A stretch of DNA of 64,000 nucleotides from Erythrophleum ivorense (Eukaryota; Streptophyta; Magnoliopsida; Fabales; Fabaceae): positions 186,001 to 250,000 of the forward strand of contig JAIUCV010000574.1 in assembly GCA_026724425.1 (NCBI GenBank). The letters run 5' to 3'. The number at the start of each line of letters is the position of its first letter. The first letter of the stretch is position 1. Under the pieces are notes generated by a model. It was not told the origin of the DNA, ran no database searches, and saw nothing but the letters and a program-made list of their open reading frames with translations. Made by a program: the position numbers and the translations under genes. Below are positions 50,636-62,280 of the stretch, in pieces.

Positions 50636-52105
50636 CTATAAGATAACTAGTGTCTTGATTTCATGATTAAGTTTCGAAGCCTCCTCTTCATTAAACTTTA
50701 AAATAGTCATTTTTGTTTTATGCTTTTTTACTTCTTTTTGGTAAAGATAGAAACAAATAGAAAAAAGTGATCTTTTACTTAAAAAGTTGTAAAACTCACT
50801 CATTTTTGTGATCAAATCCTCTCTTGAACCTTGAATTAGAGCAAGAAGGGTAGAAAGAGTTGTTAAAGTGGATTAGTCTAGTTCATAAGGACTTTGGCAA
50901 AGCCAAATTAGACCAAATCTAGCCATATAAAAGAACTATATGTAAAGGCTAGTTTGTTTGATGGAGTTGTGAACAAAGTCAAACCAACTTTCTTCTATTT
51001 ATTTAATTTTTTAATGAATACACCCATTCTTTGAAATTATAATTGAAGAAAAAGATAATTGTTAAGTAGACCTGATTATAGATTAATCCCGTAAAAAAAT
51101 TGCACAAATAGGCTTGAACTAAAAAAAAAAGCAAGTAGGCTTGGCTGGACCCCCTTTCTTTTTTTTTTTTAATTAAAAAACCATTATACAAAAGCTATCA
51201 TAACAAATGTAGAGAATCTAAGATTTTAATTGTATGAAGGTTAAAGAATACCAAATACTTTGCCCAAAAAAGAAAAGCTTTTATACAAAATTCTCCCAAA
51301 AAAAGTTAGTCTGGTCAATAAAAAAGGATGACAATTTTTTCACTAAATAATACTACATCAATGTGAAGTAAACCTTTTCAAAATTATAAAGAAAAATAGT
51401 TTTGAGTAGAATTTGAAAATTGGTGTGAGATGGATGGTAGATTTTGCATGAAAAAAGAGATATAATATTAGTGTCGACATTGCACTCTGGATTGATTTGT
51501 TTTGTTATGTTCTTTTTTTTCCCAATTGATCATACATTTTATTAAAAATGATAACACACAATCCAACTATGTAGGCTAGGTGCAAACTTTATCTTTGTGA
51601 CTCTTGGACAAATGTGACGTATATATAACAAGTAAGCAGAAATAATATTTAGTAAAATTTTTCTAATATATTTATATTATAACATTCAAATGGGAGGAGC
51701 TTCAAAAAAAAAAAAAACTAAAGTCATGCCCAACCCATTTTATATTCAAATTTTTAAAAAATAGGCCTATTTTTATCACACTTTTTTCTTTTGGTTGGCT
51801 GAGGTTTTTAACCCATTATCAAATCTATTGTTGAGTAGGCAAAGCATCTATATTTTTGGATCTTCCCAATAAAAATCATACAAGGCTTACTCTAGTATAC
51901 TGTGTGAACTAAATGTTCTATAATTTTTGCTTTGGTGATTGAGAAATGGTCTACAATCCTTATTGTAAGGACTATGATATACCACGAAGACAATAAACTA
52001 ATGAAGAAAAAGAATAGAGATAATCATGGGTAGAGGATGAGTAGGGTTCTATAGTCTCTACCATTGAACCTATATTTAGCTTATATTTAGCAGGTAAAAG
52101 TTTTC
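50636..52105. other. Intergenic DNA, no gene
   Basis: AT-rich sequence with poly-A and poly-T tracts (around 51120-51135, 51160-51175 and 51703-51718). No recognisable element was found. Confidence 0.5.
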
Positions 52106-52871
52106 ATTTCTATCAATGATATCAGAACCGAATCGGACCGGCCGGTTCGATCGGGAACCGATCCCTGATTGGGTTCGGTTGAGTTGAAAAATCGGCCAAT
52201 CAAAAAACTGGTCAAGAACCAGTCAAACCGGTCAAGAACCGATGAAAACCGGTGAAAACTGGACTAAAAAAATCGGTTTGAACCGGTCTGAACCAATTTT
52301 TTTTTCTTATATAATAGAATAATTCATCTTAAATAAATTTGACAAATTAAAAATAGAAGGTAATAAAAAAGATAAGGGAGTTGAAATATGAATTTTTTTA
52401 AAAAGAAAGAGAATATAAGAGAAATAAAATGTGCATAATTAATTATTTTTTATCCTTGCTTTCTATTATGTTCAATTTTCTAATGATATTTTTCTCAAAT
52501 ATCAAAGTACTTAGCTAAAATTATTATTTATTATTTTATTTTTTAATAATAAGTAGAATCTTAATATAATTTAGAAATTCTAAAAATTTAATATTAAATA
52601 TTCTTAACTTTTAATCATAGATAATTTTTATTTTAAATTAAACATTAATTTTTGTAATATCTTAAGAAATATTGAATTAGTAATTAAATATTTTAAATTT
52701 ACTAATATTTATTTGTTATATTAAAATTTTAATACATAAATTTTTTTAAAATAATAGATTTAATTATAACCGGTTCGACTACGGTTCAACCACGGTTCGA
52801 CCAATGAACCGTGAACCAGTACCTCTACCAGTTCAATGACTGGTCAAGTTTTAAAAACATTGATTTCTATT
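52106..52871 (-). mobile_element. Non-autonomous Mutator-like element, copy R3
   Basis: The element is 52115-52862 (748 bp), inverted relative to R1 and R2. On the minus strand it starts CAATGTTTTTAAAACTTGACC and ends near CCGATTCGGTTCTGATATCA. Flanks ATTTCTATC and ATTTCTATT form a 9-bp duplication with one mismatch. Both arms are dense in ACCGGTT/GAACCG words, and the core is AT-rich with no coding frame. It is the best preserved copy of the family. Confidence 0.75.
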
Positions 52872-53875
52872 GAACTTTTGAATCTTTGGACCTAAAATTA
52901 TTTATTTGAAAAGTTTTTTAGATCATTTTTTTTAAGTTAAGACTTTTTTGTATAAAATTTATTAATATAAAATCACAATAAAGAATAAAATGTCCCAAAT
53001 GACTATTAATATGATTCAAAACTCATAGTTTCATTTGGATTTTCTTTTATACTTTTTATAGTATATTATATTGATTAACATCTATAGATAAATGTATAAA
53101 TATGAAAATAAAAATAATTATAATATACTATGGATTTGGGGCATATCATTCTATCCGAACCCAAACTTTTAAATTATTTATAAAAATTCTCATCTCCAAA
53201 CCTAAATGGGCAAATTTTTCAAGTACTCACAGAATTTGAATATTTTTTCCATCTTGAATAAAAAATAGTTATTCAACCAAAAATTGAACCTTTACAAGCT
53301 AATCCTTATCAAAGGCAACTACAGCCATCTAGAGTAATGAACTAATCAATATTTCGCATCATCATTCCCTAATAGTTCTATGAGTTAAAGTCTTGCAGCG
53401 AGGACAAACCCAAACTATAATATTACAGCCCCCTAAAAAAGGTTTATAGGTATATATATATATATATAATATTATTGCCCCCTAATTTTTTTTAAATTTT
53501 CCCTCTTTTAATTGGTTTGAAACCTCCAACACATATTCTTATATTCTTAAAGAAATAACTGCTTCTATCATTAATTATTGAAATTAATTTTCTAAAATAG
53601 ATAAATACCTCTTTAATTGGAATGAATCTTGTATTGCGCATTAGCAATACAAGATCCATTAGATCTTAAAAGCAATTTTTTAAAAAAAAATTTAAAAAAA
53701 TCATAACCCTTTATTTAAAGGGTTATAATTTGAACAACATGCCAAATATGAGGTACTTTGCAATAAAGAATCTAAAATTGTTTTTGACTAATGTATATAA
53801 ACCTTATCTAATAGTCAAATATATAGATATTATTGAACTTTAATCAACAATCACTAGCACATGGTTTTAACCATT
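52872..53875. other. AT-rich intergenic DNA
   Basis: No gene. A (TA)n run lies at 53451-53468, and an inverted repeat of CTTGTATTGC / GCAATACAAG lies near 53627-53653. Confidence 0.5.
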
Positions 53876-53880
53876 GTGCA

Positions 53881-54083
53881 TGCTAATTAATGAACGCGCA
53901 GGTAGAGAGAAGAACTAACTTTTATTGCCTTTCACTACTATATATATATACATACATGTGTTTGCATATATATATCCGCATATCAGTTACAACAGTAAGG
54001 GATATATTAAGCAAGATATATTATCTAATGATATTCACATATCCTAACTACCCAATCCCCTAAAAACAATATCTTCATTAACA
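53881..54083 (-). repeat. 3' LTR of Copia-2
   Basis: This 203-bp direct repeat of 61212-61450 contains only a short TA run where the partner has a long one. Confidence 0.94.
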
Positions 54084-54091
54084 CTCCCCTT
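54084..54091 (-). other. Polypurine tract of Copia-2
   Basis: Minus strand reads AAGGGGAG directly before TGTTAATG of the 3' LTR. Confidence 0.8.
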
Positions 54092-54623
54092 GAAGTTAGT
54101 GCATAAATGTCAATCATACCCAACTTGTCAATAATATCTTCATGAGCTTTACTAGATACTGCTTTTATAAGAATATCAGCTAACTGAAGTCGTGACTATA
54201 CATGCCAAACTTGAATGACTTGCCTATCGAGATTATCTTTGATAAAGTGCTTATCCACTTCAATGTATTTTATTCTGTCATACTATATTGGGTTCTTTGC
54301 AATTTCTATGGTTGCTTTATTATCACAATGAAGGGTCATGGGTTGCATGCATCTAATTCCCAAGTCACCCAAGATTCCTTTTATCCAAAGGAGTTCACAT
54401 ATCCTATTAGCTATACTTCTATATTCTGCTTCAGCACTCGAACGAGCCACCACTTTTTGTAATTTACTCTTCCATGAACTAAGTTCCCTTCGACAATCGT
54501 GAGGTATCCTGTAGTGGATTTCTGTGTAGTTTGATCTCCACCCCAATTAGAGTTGGTGTATGTTTCTACCTTTAAGCCATTATTCTTTGTGAACATCAAT
54601 CCTTTACCCGGTGACCCTTTCAA
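54092..54623 (-). pseudogene. RNase H domain relic of Copia-2
   Basis: Shows STTGYLTIVEGNLV, VARSSAEAEYRSIA, CELLWIKGILGDLGI, LHCDNKATIEIAKNP and then, past a shift, HVDKHFI-like and LADILIKA blocks up to the polypurine tract. The S-S-A-E-A-E-Y block is intact. The pieces lie in two frames (54623-54411 and 54546-54283), so at least one frameshift separates them. Confidence 0.9.
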
Positions 54624-54626
54624 ATA

Positions 54627-55684
54627 TCATAGGATCCGATATACTGCCTTTAGATGGTCTTGGCTAGGGGCATGTGAGAAATTACTAACCACTCCTACGA
54701 CATACGCAATATCAGGCCTAGTATGCGACAAGTATACTAGTCTTCCTACCAAGTGTTGATATTGCTCTTTACTTGCTGGTACTTGATCCGGATAAATTCC
54801 TAATCTATGATTCATCTCCATTGGTGTTGAAGCAGGCCTACAATTTATCATTCCAGTCTCTACAAGCAAATCTAACACATATTTTCTCTGTGATAGGCAT
54901 ATACCTTGCTTTGACCAAGCTACTTTTATCTTGAGGAAGTATTTAAGTAGGCCCATATCCTTTATCTTGAATTTTGTAGTAAGATATCGCTTCAGTGCTT
55001 CTATCTCATGGTGATCATCTCCAGTTAATATCATATCATCCATGTAGACTATGAGTATTGCAAGTTTTCCTTTCTTCTATTTAATGAAGAGTGTGTGGTC
55101 TGTATTACTTTGCTTGTAGCCAAAAGCTTTCATGGTTGATGTGAGCTTCCCAAACCAAGCACGTGGTGATTGTTTTAGACCGTACAGTGCCTTTCGAAGC
55201 TTGCATATTGTATGCTCCTGTGACTAACTATATTTGAGTCTAGGTGGAAGTTCCATGTAGACCTTTTCTTCTAAGTCTCCATTGATAAATGCATTCTTAA
55301 CATCAAGTTGTTGTAAGTCCCATCCATAATTTGCAGCTAGTGACGGCAACAATCTAATACTATAATCTTGGCTATAGGTGCAAACGTTGCATCATAATCT
55401 ATCCCATACTTTTAGGTATATCCCTTTGCTACAAGCCTTGCTTTGTATCTATCAAAGCTTCCATCTGTATTCAGCTTCAAAGTAAAGACCCATCTACAAC
55501 CTACCAGTTTCTTCCCTTCTGGTAGTTTCATGAGGTCCCAAGTACAGTTCTTCTGTAATGCCTTAAGTTCTTTGTTCATGGCCTTAGTCCATTCCTTGTC
55601 CAGTAATGCTTCCCTTACATTGTTTGGAATTAATATAGTTGTAACTTTTCTAGTGTTGAACGTATAAGGTTCTGCCAAGTTCAT
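54627..55684 (-). pseudogene. Reverse transcriptase domain relic of Copia-2
   Basis: The N-terminal part 55684-55412 has WTKAMNKELKALQKN, LVGCRWVFTLKLNTDGSFDR and RLVAKGYT then a stop. The middle has LQQLDVKNAFINGDLEEKV and KALYGLKQSPRAWFGKL. The C-terminal open part 55043-54627 has the active site VYMDDMILTGDD (YMDD where YVDD is common), ASTPMEMNHRLG and RPDIAYVVGVVSNFSHAP. Stops and shifts lie between them. Confidence 0.92.
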
Positions 55685-56210
55685 TATAGATGTGTACTCA
55701 CAGATTGGATACTTTGCTCGAGCATTGAGTTCAGGCTCATATTGCTTTTTTGGTATGCCTTTCGTAGGTTGTTGGGAGACTCTTTGTGGTTCTTGAAGTT
55801 CCTCAGATATAAGAACATTCTGGTCATGTTCATGTGACCTTACATTTGTTTCGTATACCTCTTCTTCATGTACCTAGACATCTCGCAAGGATGATTCTGG
55901 TACTGGTATTGGCAAGGGCAACTCACTTTTGCTTTCTTTATTTCAATCTTCAGTTCTGATTGACAAACTACTCTGCCCATTTAGTACTTCTTGTAGGCCT
56001 TTAAGCCCATCTATTGAATTCACAACCTCTTCTTCTTCATCTATAGACTTCTCCCTTTGAAGAGAAGGGTTGGAAGAAAAATATAGTGTGGACTCAACAA
56101 AAGAGACATCCAATGCAGTATACAACTTACGTTCAATAGGGTCATAGTAGCGATATCCTTTTTGAAGATCAGAGTAGCCAACAAAAATGCACCGTTTGGC
56201 ACACAGATCT
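55685..56210 (-). pseudogene. Copia-2 integrase C-terminus and linker to reverse transcriptase
   Basis: The stretch around 56205-56100 reads CAKRCIFVGYSDLQKGYRYY and DVSFVESTLYFS, the block at the end of Copia integrases. Acidic low-complexity linker sequence follows. The frame is cut at 56210 by the inserted solo LTR. The residues before the cut lie at 58996 and beyond. Confidence 0.88.
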
Positions 56211-58995
56211 TGTAACACCCTAAAATTAATTAAAGTGTAAATCATGGATTAAGCATAATTAAGAATAATTATTAGGAAATAATTAGGCAAACCATGTGAA
56301 TGAGAATCTAGAGAGAAATAAATTAACAATATGGGTTTGAGATTTAATTAGGTTAAAAACTTTATCTAGGCCTAAATTAAATTAAGCAGGCCATGGTTAG
56401 AAATTAATAGAGGCGCAATACATTTAGGTGCAGACCTAACTTTCTATTGTGAGTCTTGGCCCAAGAGAAACTACCTAGTAATGGCCCAATTTGGTTAAGT
56501 TAGAGACCCAAGACCCAACTTACATAAGCTGTTATAATTGACCCAACAACTCTTATGCAGATCCAAATTAAATGAACTCTTAAAATTTGGCCTAACTCAA
56601 CTACAATTCTGTAGTCCAACTCATGAAGCTTAGCCCAACAAAGCTTAAATCTGAAACCCACTTGGAATTGGACTTTTGGGTCAGCTCATGACCCATTTAG
56701 GACCCAACTTAAACCCTAAACATATGCAGCCCCTCTACATTTTGCTGAAACACAAACACAAGAAGTATTTTCGCACCTTGAGAGGGAGGCTAGGGTTCTA
56801 AGTAAGAAATCCACCATTTCTCACTTTTAGGCTCAAAATCAATCAAGGTAATTGTTATATAACTTAATTTGCTTCTCTTTCTCTTCATTTTGATCCGATT
56901 AGTTTTTCATTTGGAGCATTTTCACCATACCCAAAATCTGAAATATGGTTGTTTGAGATTTTCTTGGTGAAATTTTGTAGGTTGAGGCTAGGGGTGTTGT
57001 TAGGTAAGTATAAACTCTTCATTTTAATGTACTTTCTGTTAGTTTAAGGCCCCCATGGTTAATTTGTAGTATGAATATTAATTTTATACGAATTTGCTTA
57101 GGATTTAGGGTAATACATTGAAGTTTTTGGTAAAGGAAACATTCAATCTGAATTTCACTCTTATGGTGGCTGGCTGAGGTAGCATTGTTGTTGGTTCACT
57201 AGAAAATTTACCGCAAGTGAGGTAACCGAGGACAATATTAATTCCATGCATATATTTACTTTAATTTTATATTTGCTGCACATGAATGATTTGAAATGCT
57301 AAATAAATTTGTTGGCTATCTATTGTATTGTGTTTGGACCTTGTAAGTCCATGGTGGAGCTGTGATGCAGCTTTCACCTGTGCATGTACTTTGATTAGGT
57401 ACCGGGTTATGATCAGACCCAAATGTACTGAGCCTTGGTTCTACTTATTGGGGAGTGAGTGTTGTGTACGAGCCTCTCCTGGTGTTATTAGCCTTTAACA
57501 TATGGAAATGTAATTGCTAGTATGAGATTGTAATCACAGTAGCCTAATCATTTCATTTGCTGATATGACTGATATAATTCTAATGCTCATTTTCATTGAT
57601 GCATATAAGTTAATTAAATTGGATTATATGAATGGAAATTATCTCGGTTATTGAGATTTACATCTCACCTTGTTTCATAAAATTATACTTTCAGGTGATG
57701 GCTCTTTGGGTAAGGATAAGGAGAAACAAGTGGATGAAAATCCATAAGCTCTAGCCATGTGTGGAGGAGACTACACTTGGGCTAATTTGAGTAGAGTATA
57801 TGCTAAATTTTGTATAGTAACATCATATAATCATGTTGCCAAGTGTAGGTATTTATATTTTGATTACTTAGAATGTATCTATTAAGGAGTTAGGCCTCAT
57901 TTTAGTTTGGTATTGGATATATGAACTTATAGCATCTATTATGAACTTTATTGACCCTATGATATAGTTTATTATTTGGGAAATGTAATTACGTTACATT
58001 AGATGTGGACCTAAACTAGTGATGCATGAAATCTCTAATGGAATATGTATTTGAATGGTAATTATTGGTAGCTTATGAAATTCTTACTGCCATTAATCCA
58101 TGAATTTTGATATATGGTAGTTGAATGAATAGGAAATAACACTTAAGTCTTGAGCTAGTAATGATAGATAAGCTGGGTAAATTAGACAAATGAAAGCTAT
58201 CAGAGTCCTACAAATTAAGGTAGAGTAGCCTTAGGATGACACTAGGGGGAATTAGAGTGTATGAGACAAGAGATTAGAAGTTGTAGGATCAGAAGGTATT
58301 TCGCTATAGCCAAAATAGCCTGAACGACGACCAATAGAGGCGAAGTTGCTCAGAAAGAAGTCCAAAGAGCAATTCATCACTACGAAAAGTAGAATTAGTT
58401 GCGATGAAATGTGAAAGGCCAATCTAGAAGTCATTCAAAAAGTAATTCACCGCGATGTGAAATGGAGTTAGCCATAGCTAAAATCGAGGGGTGAGATTGG
58501 TTGTGTTCCAGAGAGGAATTAGCCATGGCCAATATCAAGGGCGAGCGAGTTATGCTTTAGGGGGTCCTCTCGCCGCGGCTCACCACAATGAAGCTTCGAC
58601 TCACCGCAGTGATGTAAGGAGTGAACCCGAGAGCAATTGATCGAGGCAAGAAAGTATTTAGTCACAGTTAAGGTCTTGAAACTCTTATATTAACCTAGAA
58701 ACCTTGGTTTTTCCTATGGCAACATCAAGGGATGACTTTAAAGCACTTGTAAGGGGTTCTTGAGAGTTGAAAATGAACGAGTAATCGATTTAAAAGTTTT
58801 TAATTGAAAATTTGTTTCACTTATATACATGAATGCTAGTAAATGCTTGGTTAATAATTCTAATAATAGTAAGGTTCAAATTTTCTCACTTTTTTTAAAA
58901 TTGATTAATAAATAGTGCTAGACCTTGATTAATAACTATTAATTGCATGCTTAAGCTTAATTACCACAATTAGAAGTTATGGTTATTACAGATCT
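56206..58995 (+). mobile_element. Solo LTR F (gypsy-type) inside the Copia-2 integrase
   Basis: The LTR is 56211-58990 (2,780 bp). It starts TGTAACACCC, ends GTTATTACA and is flanked by the exact 5-bp duplication GATCT (56206-56210 and 58991-58995). Removing it restores the Copia-2 integrase reading (LCTKLD on one side, CAKRCIFVGYSD on the other). The plus orientation is suggested by a leader with CAAGGTAATTG at about 56845 and an acceptor-like ACTTTCAGGTG at about 57690, the order also seen in the other LTRs. No coding region was found. Its start resembles solo LTR B. Confidence 0.93.
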
Positions 58996-59700
58996 AACTT
59001 AGTGCAGAGTGGTTTAGGGACATGCACATAGGCAGTACACCCAAATACTCATGACTCCAAATTTGGAACATGTGGGAGAGAAAGAAATGATTGTAACTTG
59101 TCTAATGGAGTTTGAAAATTCAGGACACTACTAGGAGTACGATTCAGGACATAAGCAGCAAACTTGATAACCTCACCCCAGTAAATACGAGGAACGTTCA
59201 TGCCAAAAAAGAGAAGCCCGAACGATTTCTAAGAGTTATCAATTTTTTCGTTCTATGAGACCATTCTGCTAAGGAGTATAAGGGCAAGAAATTTGATGGC
59301 GAACCCCATGAGCACGCAAAAAAACACTAATAGATGAGTTAACAAATTCAGTGCCATTATCCGTTTGTAACATAACTATATTCTGCTAGTATTATGTTTG
59401 CACCATCTTATAGAAGTCCTGAAATACTTGATTAGCATCACTTTTATTTTGAAGTAAGGATATCCAAGTCATACGTGTACATTCATCAATGAATGTAATG
59501 AAATAGCAAGCATGCGTAAACGTAGCAAGTTTTGCAAGTCCTCAAACATTAGAGTGTATTACCATAAAAGGCTTAGAACTTTTATTTAAACTCAATGGAT
59601 AAGAAACACAATGGTTTTTTGCATATTCAAAAGTTTCACAATGAAAATCAGAAATATCCAAATTCGTAAATAAAAAAGGCTTCAATTTCTTTAAGTAATG
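58996..59700 (-). pseudogene. Integrase domain relic of Copia-2 (first catalytic Asp lost)
   Basis: The minus strand shows FMVIHSNV, stop, GLAKLAT, where the family has H-S-D-V-W-G. The first Asp codon is AAT and the following Trp codon is TGA. Then come FITFIDECTRMTW, LQTDNGTEFVN (second Asp kept, about 59350-59380) and QNGLIERKN (Glu kept, about 59245-59265). The region before the LTR F insertion reads VRASYHLPKLS-like decayed sequence. Stops are frequent. Confidence 0.87.
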
Positions 59701-60342
59701 AGAAGACAAATGTCATAGACACTGATGCCACAACCATAAGCTTGCTTCAACCTTATTTCTACTTCTGACATTAAATGTAGCTCGCTCCAGTGTACTAGGT
59801 TCAACCTTAAAATAATAGAGTTTGCCTCGCCTAATACTATAACCAAGAATCTTTCGAGTGGAGATGTCCTGAAAAACACAAAATGTGGGCCAAAAGGTCA
59901 TTGTACAAGATAAGGCTATGGTAATCTGGCTAACAGATAAAAGATTATGATCCAATGATGGCACAAATAAGACCGTGTCAAGAGAAAGTGATTCATTCAA
60001 TTAGCAGTGTCCTTGCCCCTCAATGTAGGACTTACTATCATTCGCGGTAAGGATATGAGGCTATGGTGGAGGCATAATACTGTGAAGATTCGTACGTTCA
60101 TTGGTCATGTGATCAGTGGTCCCGCTGTCTACAATCCAAGTGGTACTTGAACAAAGTGTAGTAAAAGGCTTACCACTATCATCTTGTATAATAGCATTAG
60201 CAAAAGGGATAGGTGCTGCAGTTGGTGCTTGCACTTTTGTGGATGAATTCAAAGCCTTGCTCGTTACACTTCATCTGGGTTTCTTTGTGAAGTCCCACCA
60301 ATCTAGGTAACCAATAATTTCATAGCATTATTCTTGGAGTGG
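59701..60342 (-). pseudogene. Copia-2 zinc-knuckle end, protease and pre-integrase region
   Basis: 60252-60061 contains TTWIVDSGTTDHMTNE, with the D-S-G protease motif intact. The part before it continues the zinc knuckle (CYEIIGYLDWWDFTKKP) in a frame shifted by one base from the upstream gag frame. 60000-59713 contains LFVPSLDHNLLSVSQIT and GRKLYYF-like blocks, the region between protease and integrase. Confidence 0.9.
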
Positions 60343-61123
60343 CCTATTTCACCACAATACATACACATGAAAGTATCTGTCTTTTGATGTCTACCCTTAG
60401 AACCACTAGCGCTGGGCCCTTGCTGTAGTCATGTGAGTAATACAATGCTATCCGAAGGAAGGGGTACAAATTCATTGTTTGGCATTGTTGATATGCACGT
60501 CTAACATAGGCGTAGGTGCTCTCAAGATCTAGCTTAGGATCCATTCGCAAAATTTCATTACGTACCTGGTCAAATTCTAGGTCAAGCCCACTCAAGAATA
60601 TATGTATACGCATGCGAGTCATGGGAGAGTGCAACTGAACTACACCATCAACTGTGTCGCCTTGCAATCACATACGGTGATCAATCTCCTGGAAGAGACC
60701 GACAAGTTCACTATAATAAGTAGCCAAAGGATGTTCATTTTGCTTGGTGGAGAAAGACCTGCAATTTAATTCAAACATGATAGTCTCATCGGACCCATCG
60801 TAAAAAGTTCGAGCAATAGTATCCCAAATATCCTTGGCAGTGGATAGATGAACAAAACGTTGCATCAATGTGGGAGTCATTAAGTTAATAAGCCAACTCT
60901 TCACTCGTTGGTTTTCTGTGACCCAAATACCGTACATGGGGTCGATGGCTGTAGGTAGCTTCATAGCTCCTGTCAAATATCCAAGTTTGTTGCAGGTTGT
61001 GATCTGTATCTCCATTAACTGGGACCACAAGGGGTAGTTCGATTCATCCAAGGTTGGAGTAACGGGAAACAGAGCATTGTCTTGGCTGACAACGATATGT
61101 GGAGTGGTGGAGTCGTTGGCCAT
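60343..61123 (-). pseudogene. Copia-2 gag (one in-frame stop)
   Basis: ATG at 61123 opens MANDSTTPHIVVSQDNALF, with LDESNYPLWSQLMEIQIT, GYLTGAMKLP and DIWDTIARTFYDGSDE blocks of Copia gag (UBN2 type). A single TGA at 60668-60670 interrupts the frame. It resumes in the same frame through FLSGLDLEFDQVRNEIL to CMYCGEIGHSKNN, the zinc knuckle at about 60330-60370. This is the best preserved coding part of the element. The stop or the downstream frameshift would each prevent a full polyprotein. Confidence 0.93.
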
Positions 61124-61200
61124 CTCTGTTTGCGAGAATTACATTGGATGGTACGAGAAGGTTGTAAAGTACATGGTTTTTAGGGTTTACGGAAAGAATG

Positions 61201-61211
61201 CTTTGATACCA
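61201..61211 (-). other. Primer-binding site of Copia-2
   Basis: Minus strand reads TGGTATCAAAG directly after the CA end of the 5' LTR, matching the complement of the 3' end of initiator tRNA-Met with one mismatch. Confidence 0.88.
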
Positions 61212-61269
61212 TGCTAATTAATGAACGCGCAAGTAGAGAGAAGAACTAACTTTTATTGCCTTTTCACTA

Positions 61270-61322
<53 letters not shown>

Positions 61323-61450
61323 CATGTGTTTCGCATATATCTCTACGTATCAGTTACAACAGTAAGGGGTATATTAAGCAAGATATATTATCTAATGATT
61401 TTCACATATCCTAATTGCCCAATCTCCTAAAAATAATATCTTCATTAACA
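61212..61450 (-). repeat. 5' LTR of Copia-2
   Basis: This 239-bp LTR starts TGTTAATG and ends TTAGCA on the minus strand. It contains a long (TA)n run at 61273-61318 that its partner lacks, which explains the length difference. Confidence 0.94.
61273..61318. repeat. Expanded (TA)n microsatellite in one LTR of Copia-2
   Basis: About 23 uninterrupted TA units. The same place in the 3' LTR (about 53940-53951) has only about six. Confidence 0.93.
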
Positions 61451-62280
61451 GTGCAACAACTTTAATCCATAGTCAAATAAAATGATGTCAGCTTTTATTA
61501 AATCAGACTCTTTCCCTCTGATACCTACGAGAAAAGCATCAATTGCAAATAGATCCTTTACTCATCGTAAGAACCATTGAGATTTTATTTTATTTTATTT
61601 TTTGTATAATGATGTTTTTATATTTTGGAAGATGCAAAATATAAAACAAAAATAATTTTTTAACCATTAACTTAAAAAAATAATAATTGAGATTAAAAAA
61701 ATTTTAAACCATCTAAATTTAATTTAAACAATTTTGTGATCCCAAGTACCTATTCATCACATGTGATGAGTAGAGAAACTCAAAATAACATCAAGCATAC
61801 GAAGAGATTAAGGGACTTGAAGGGCAAAATTACAAATTGGATCCTCTAAATCAGTTATATTTATTTTGATGCTATTATCCTTCCATTATTATTATCATTA
61901 TCATCATCATCTATGATTTTTAATTTTTAGTAAATTATAGTATTATATAAATTCAATAAATATTCGAAGTTATATTTCTTCTAATAGTTATTAGTATTTA
62001 TGTTAAAGTACATAAATACTAATGACTATTTTTTTCCCCCGTGCTACTTTTTTTCATTCCGCCACTTTGGTTGCAAGATTCCAAAACTAAACCCATTTTG
62101 TAAGTTGTGAAGAAAGTTCAGAAATCGACACCCATGTTTTATTTTTGCATATAATTTCTCACATACTCAATCCACGTAAGGGCAAACATGTCATGGCCAA
62201 GGGACAATTATGTTTAGCATTTCAGCACATAATATTTTTGGAAAGTAATACATAATTGGGTCGGCCTGGCCTAATACCAT

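Larger units (their letters stand above)
53876..61455 (-). mobile_element. Complete but inactive Ty1/Copia LTR retrotransposon (Copia-2) with a nested solo LTR
   Basis: The element is 53881-61450, flanked by the exact 5-bp duplication GTGCA (53876-53880 and 61451-61455). Without the inserted 2,780-bp LTR and its extra 5 bp it is 4,785 bp, normal for Copia. On the minus strand: 5' LTR 61212-61450, PBS, gag, protease, integrase, reverse transcriptase, RNase H, PPT, 3' LTR 53881-54083. LTR ends are TGTTAATG and TTAGCA, the standard TG...CA. LTRs differ by a handful of substitutions plus a large TA-repeat length difference. Stops and frameshifts make it inactive. Confidence 0.95.
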
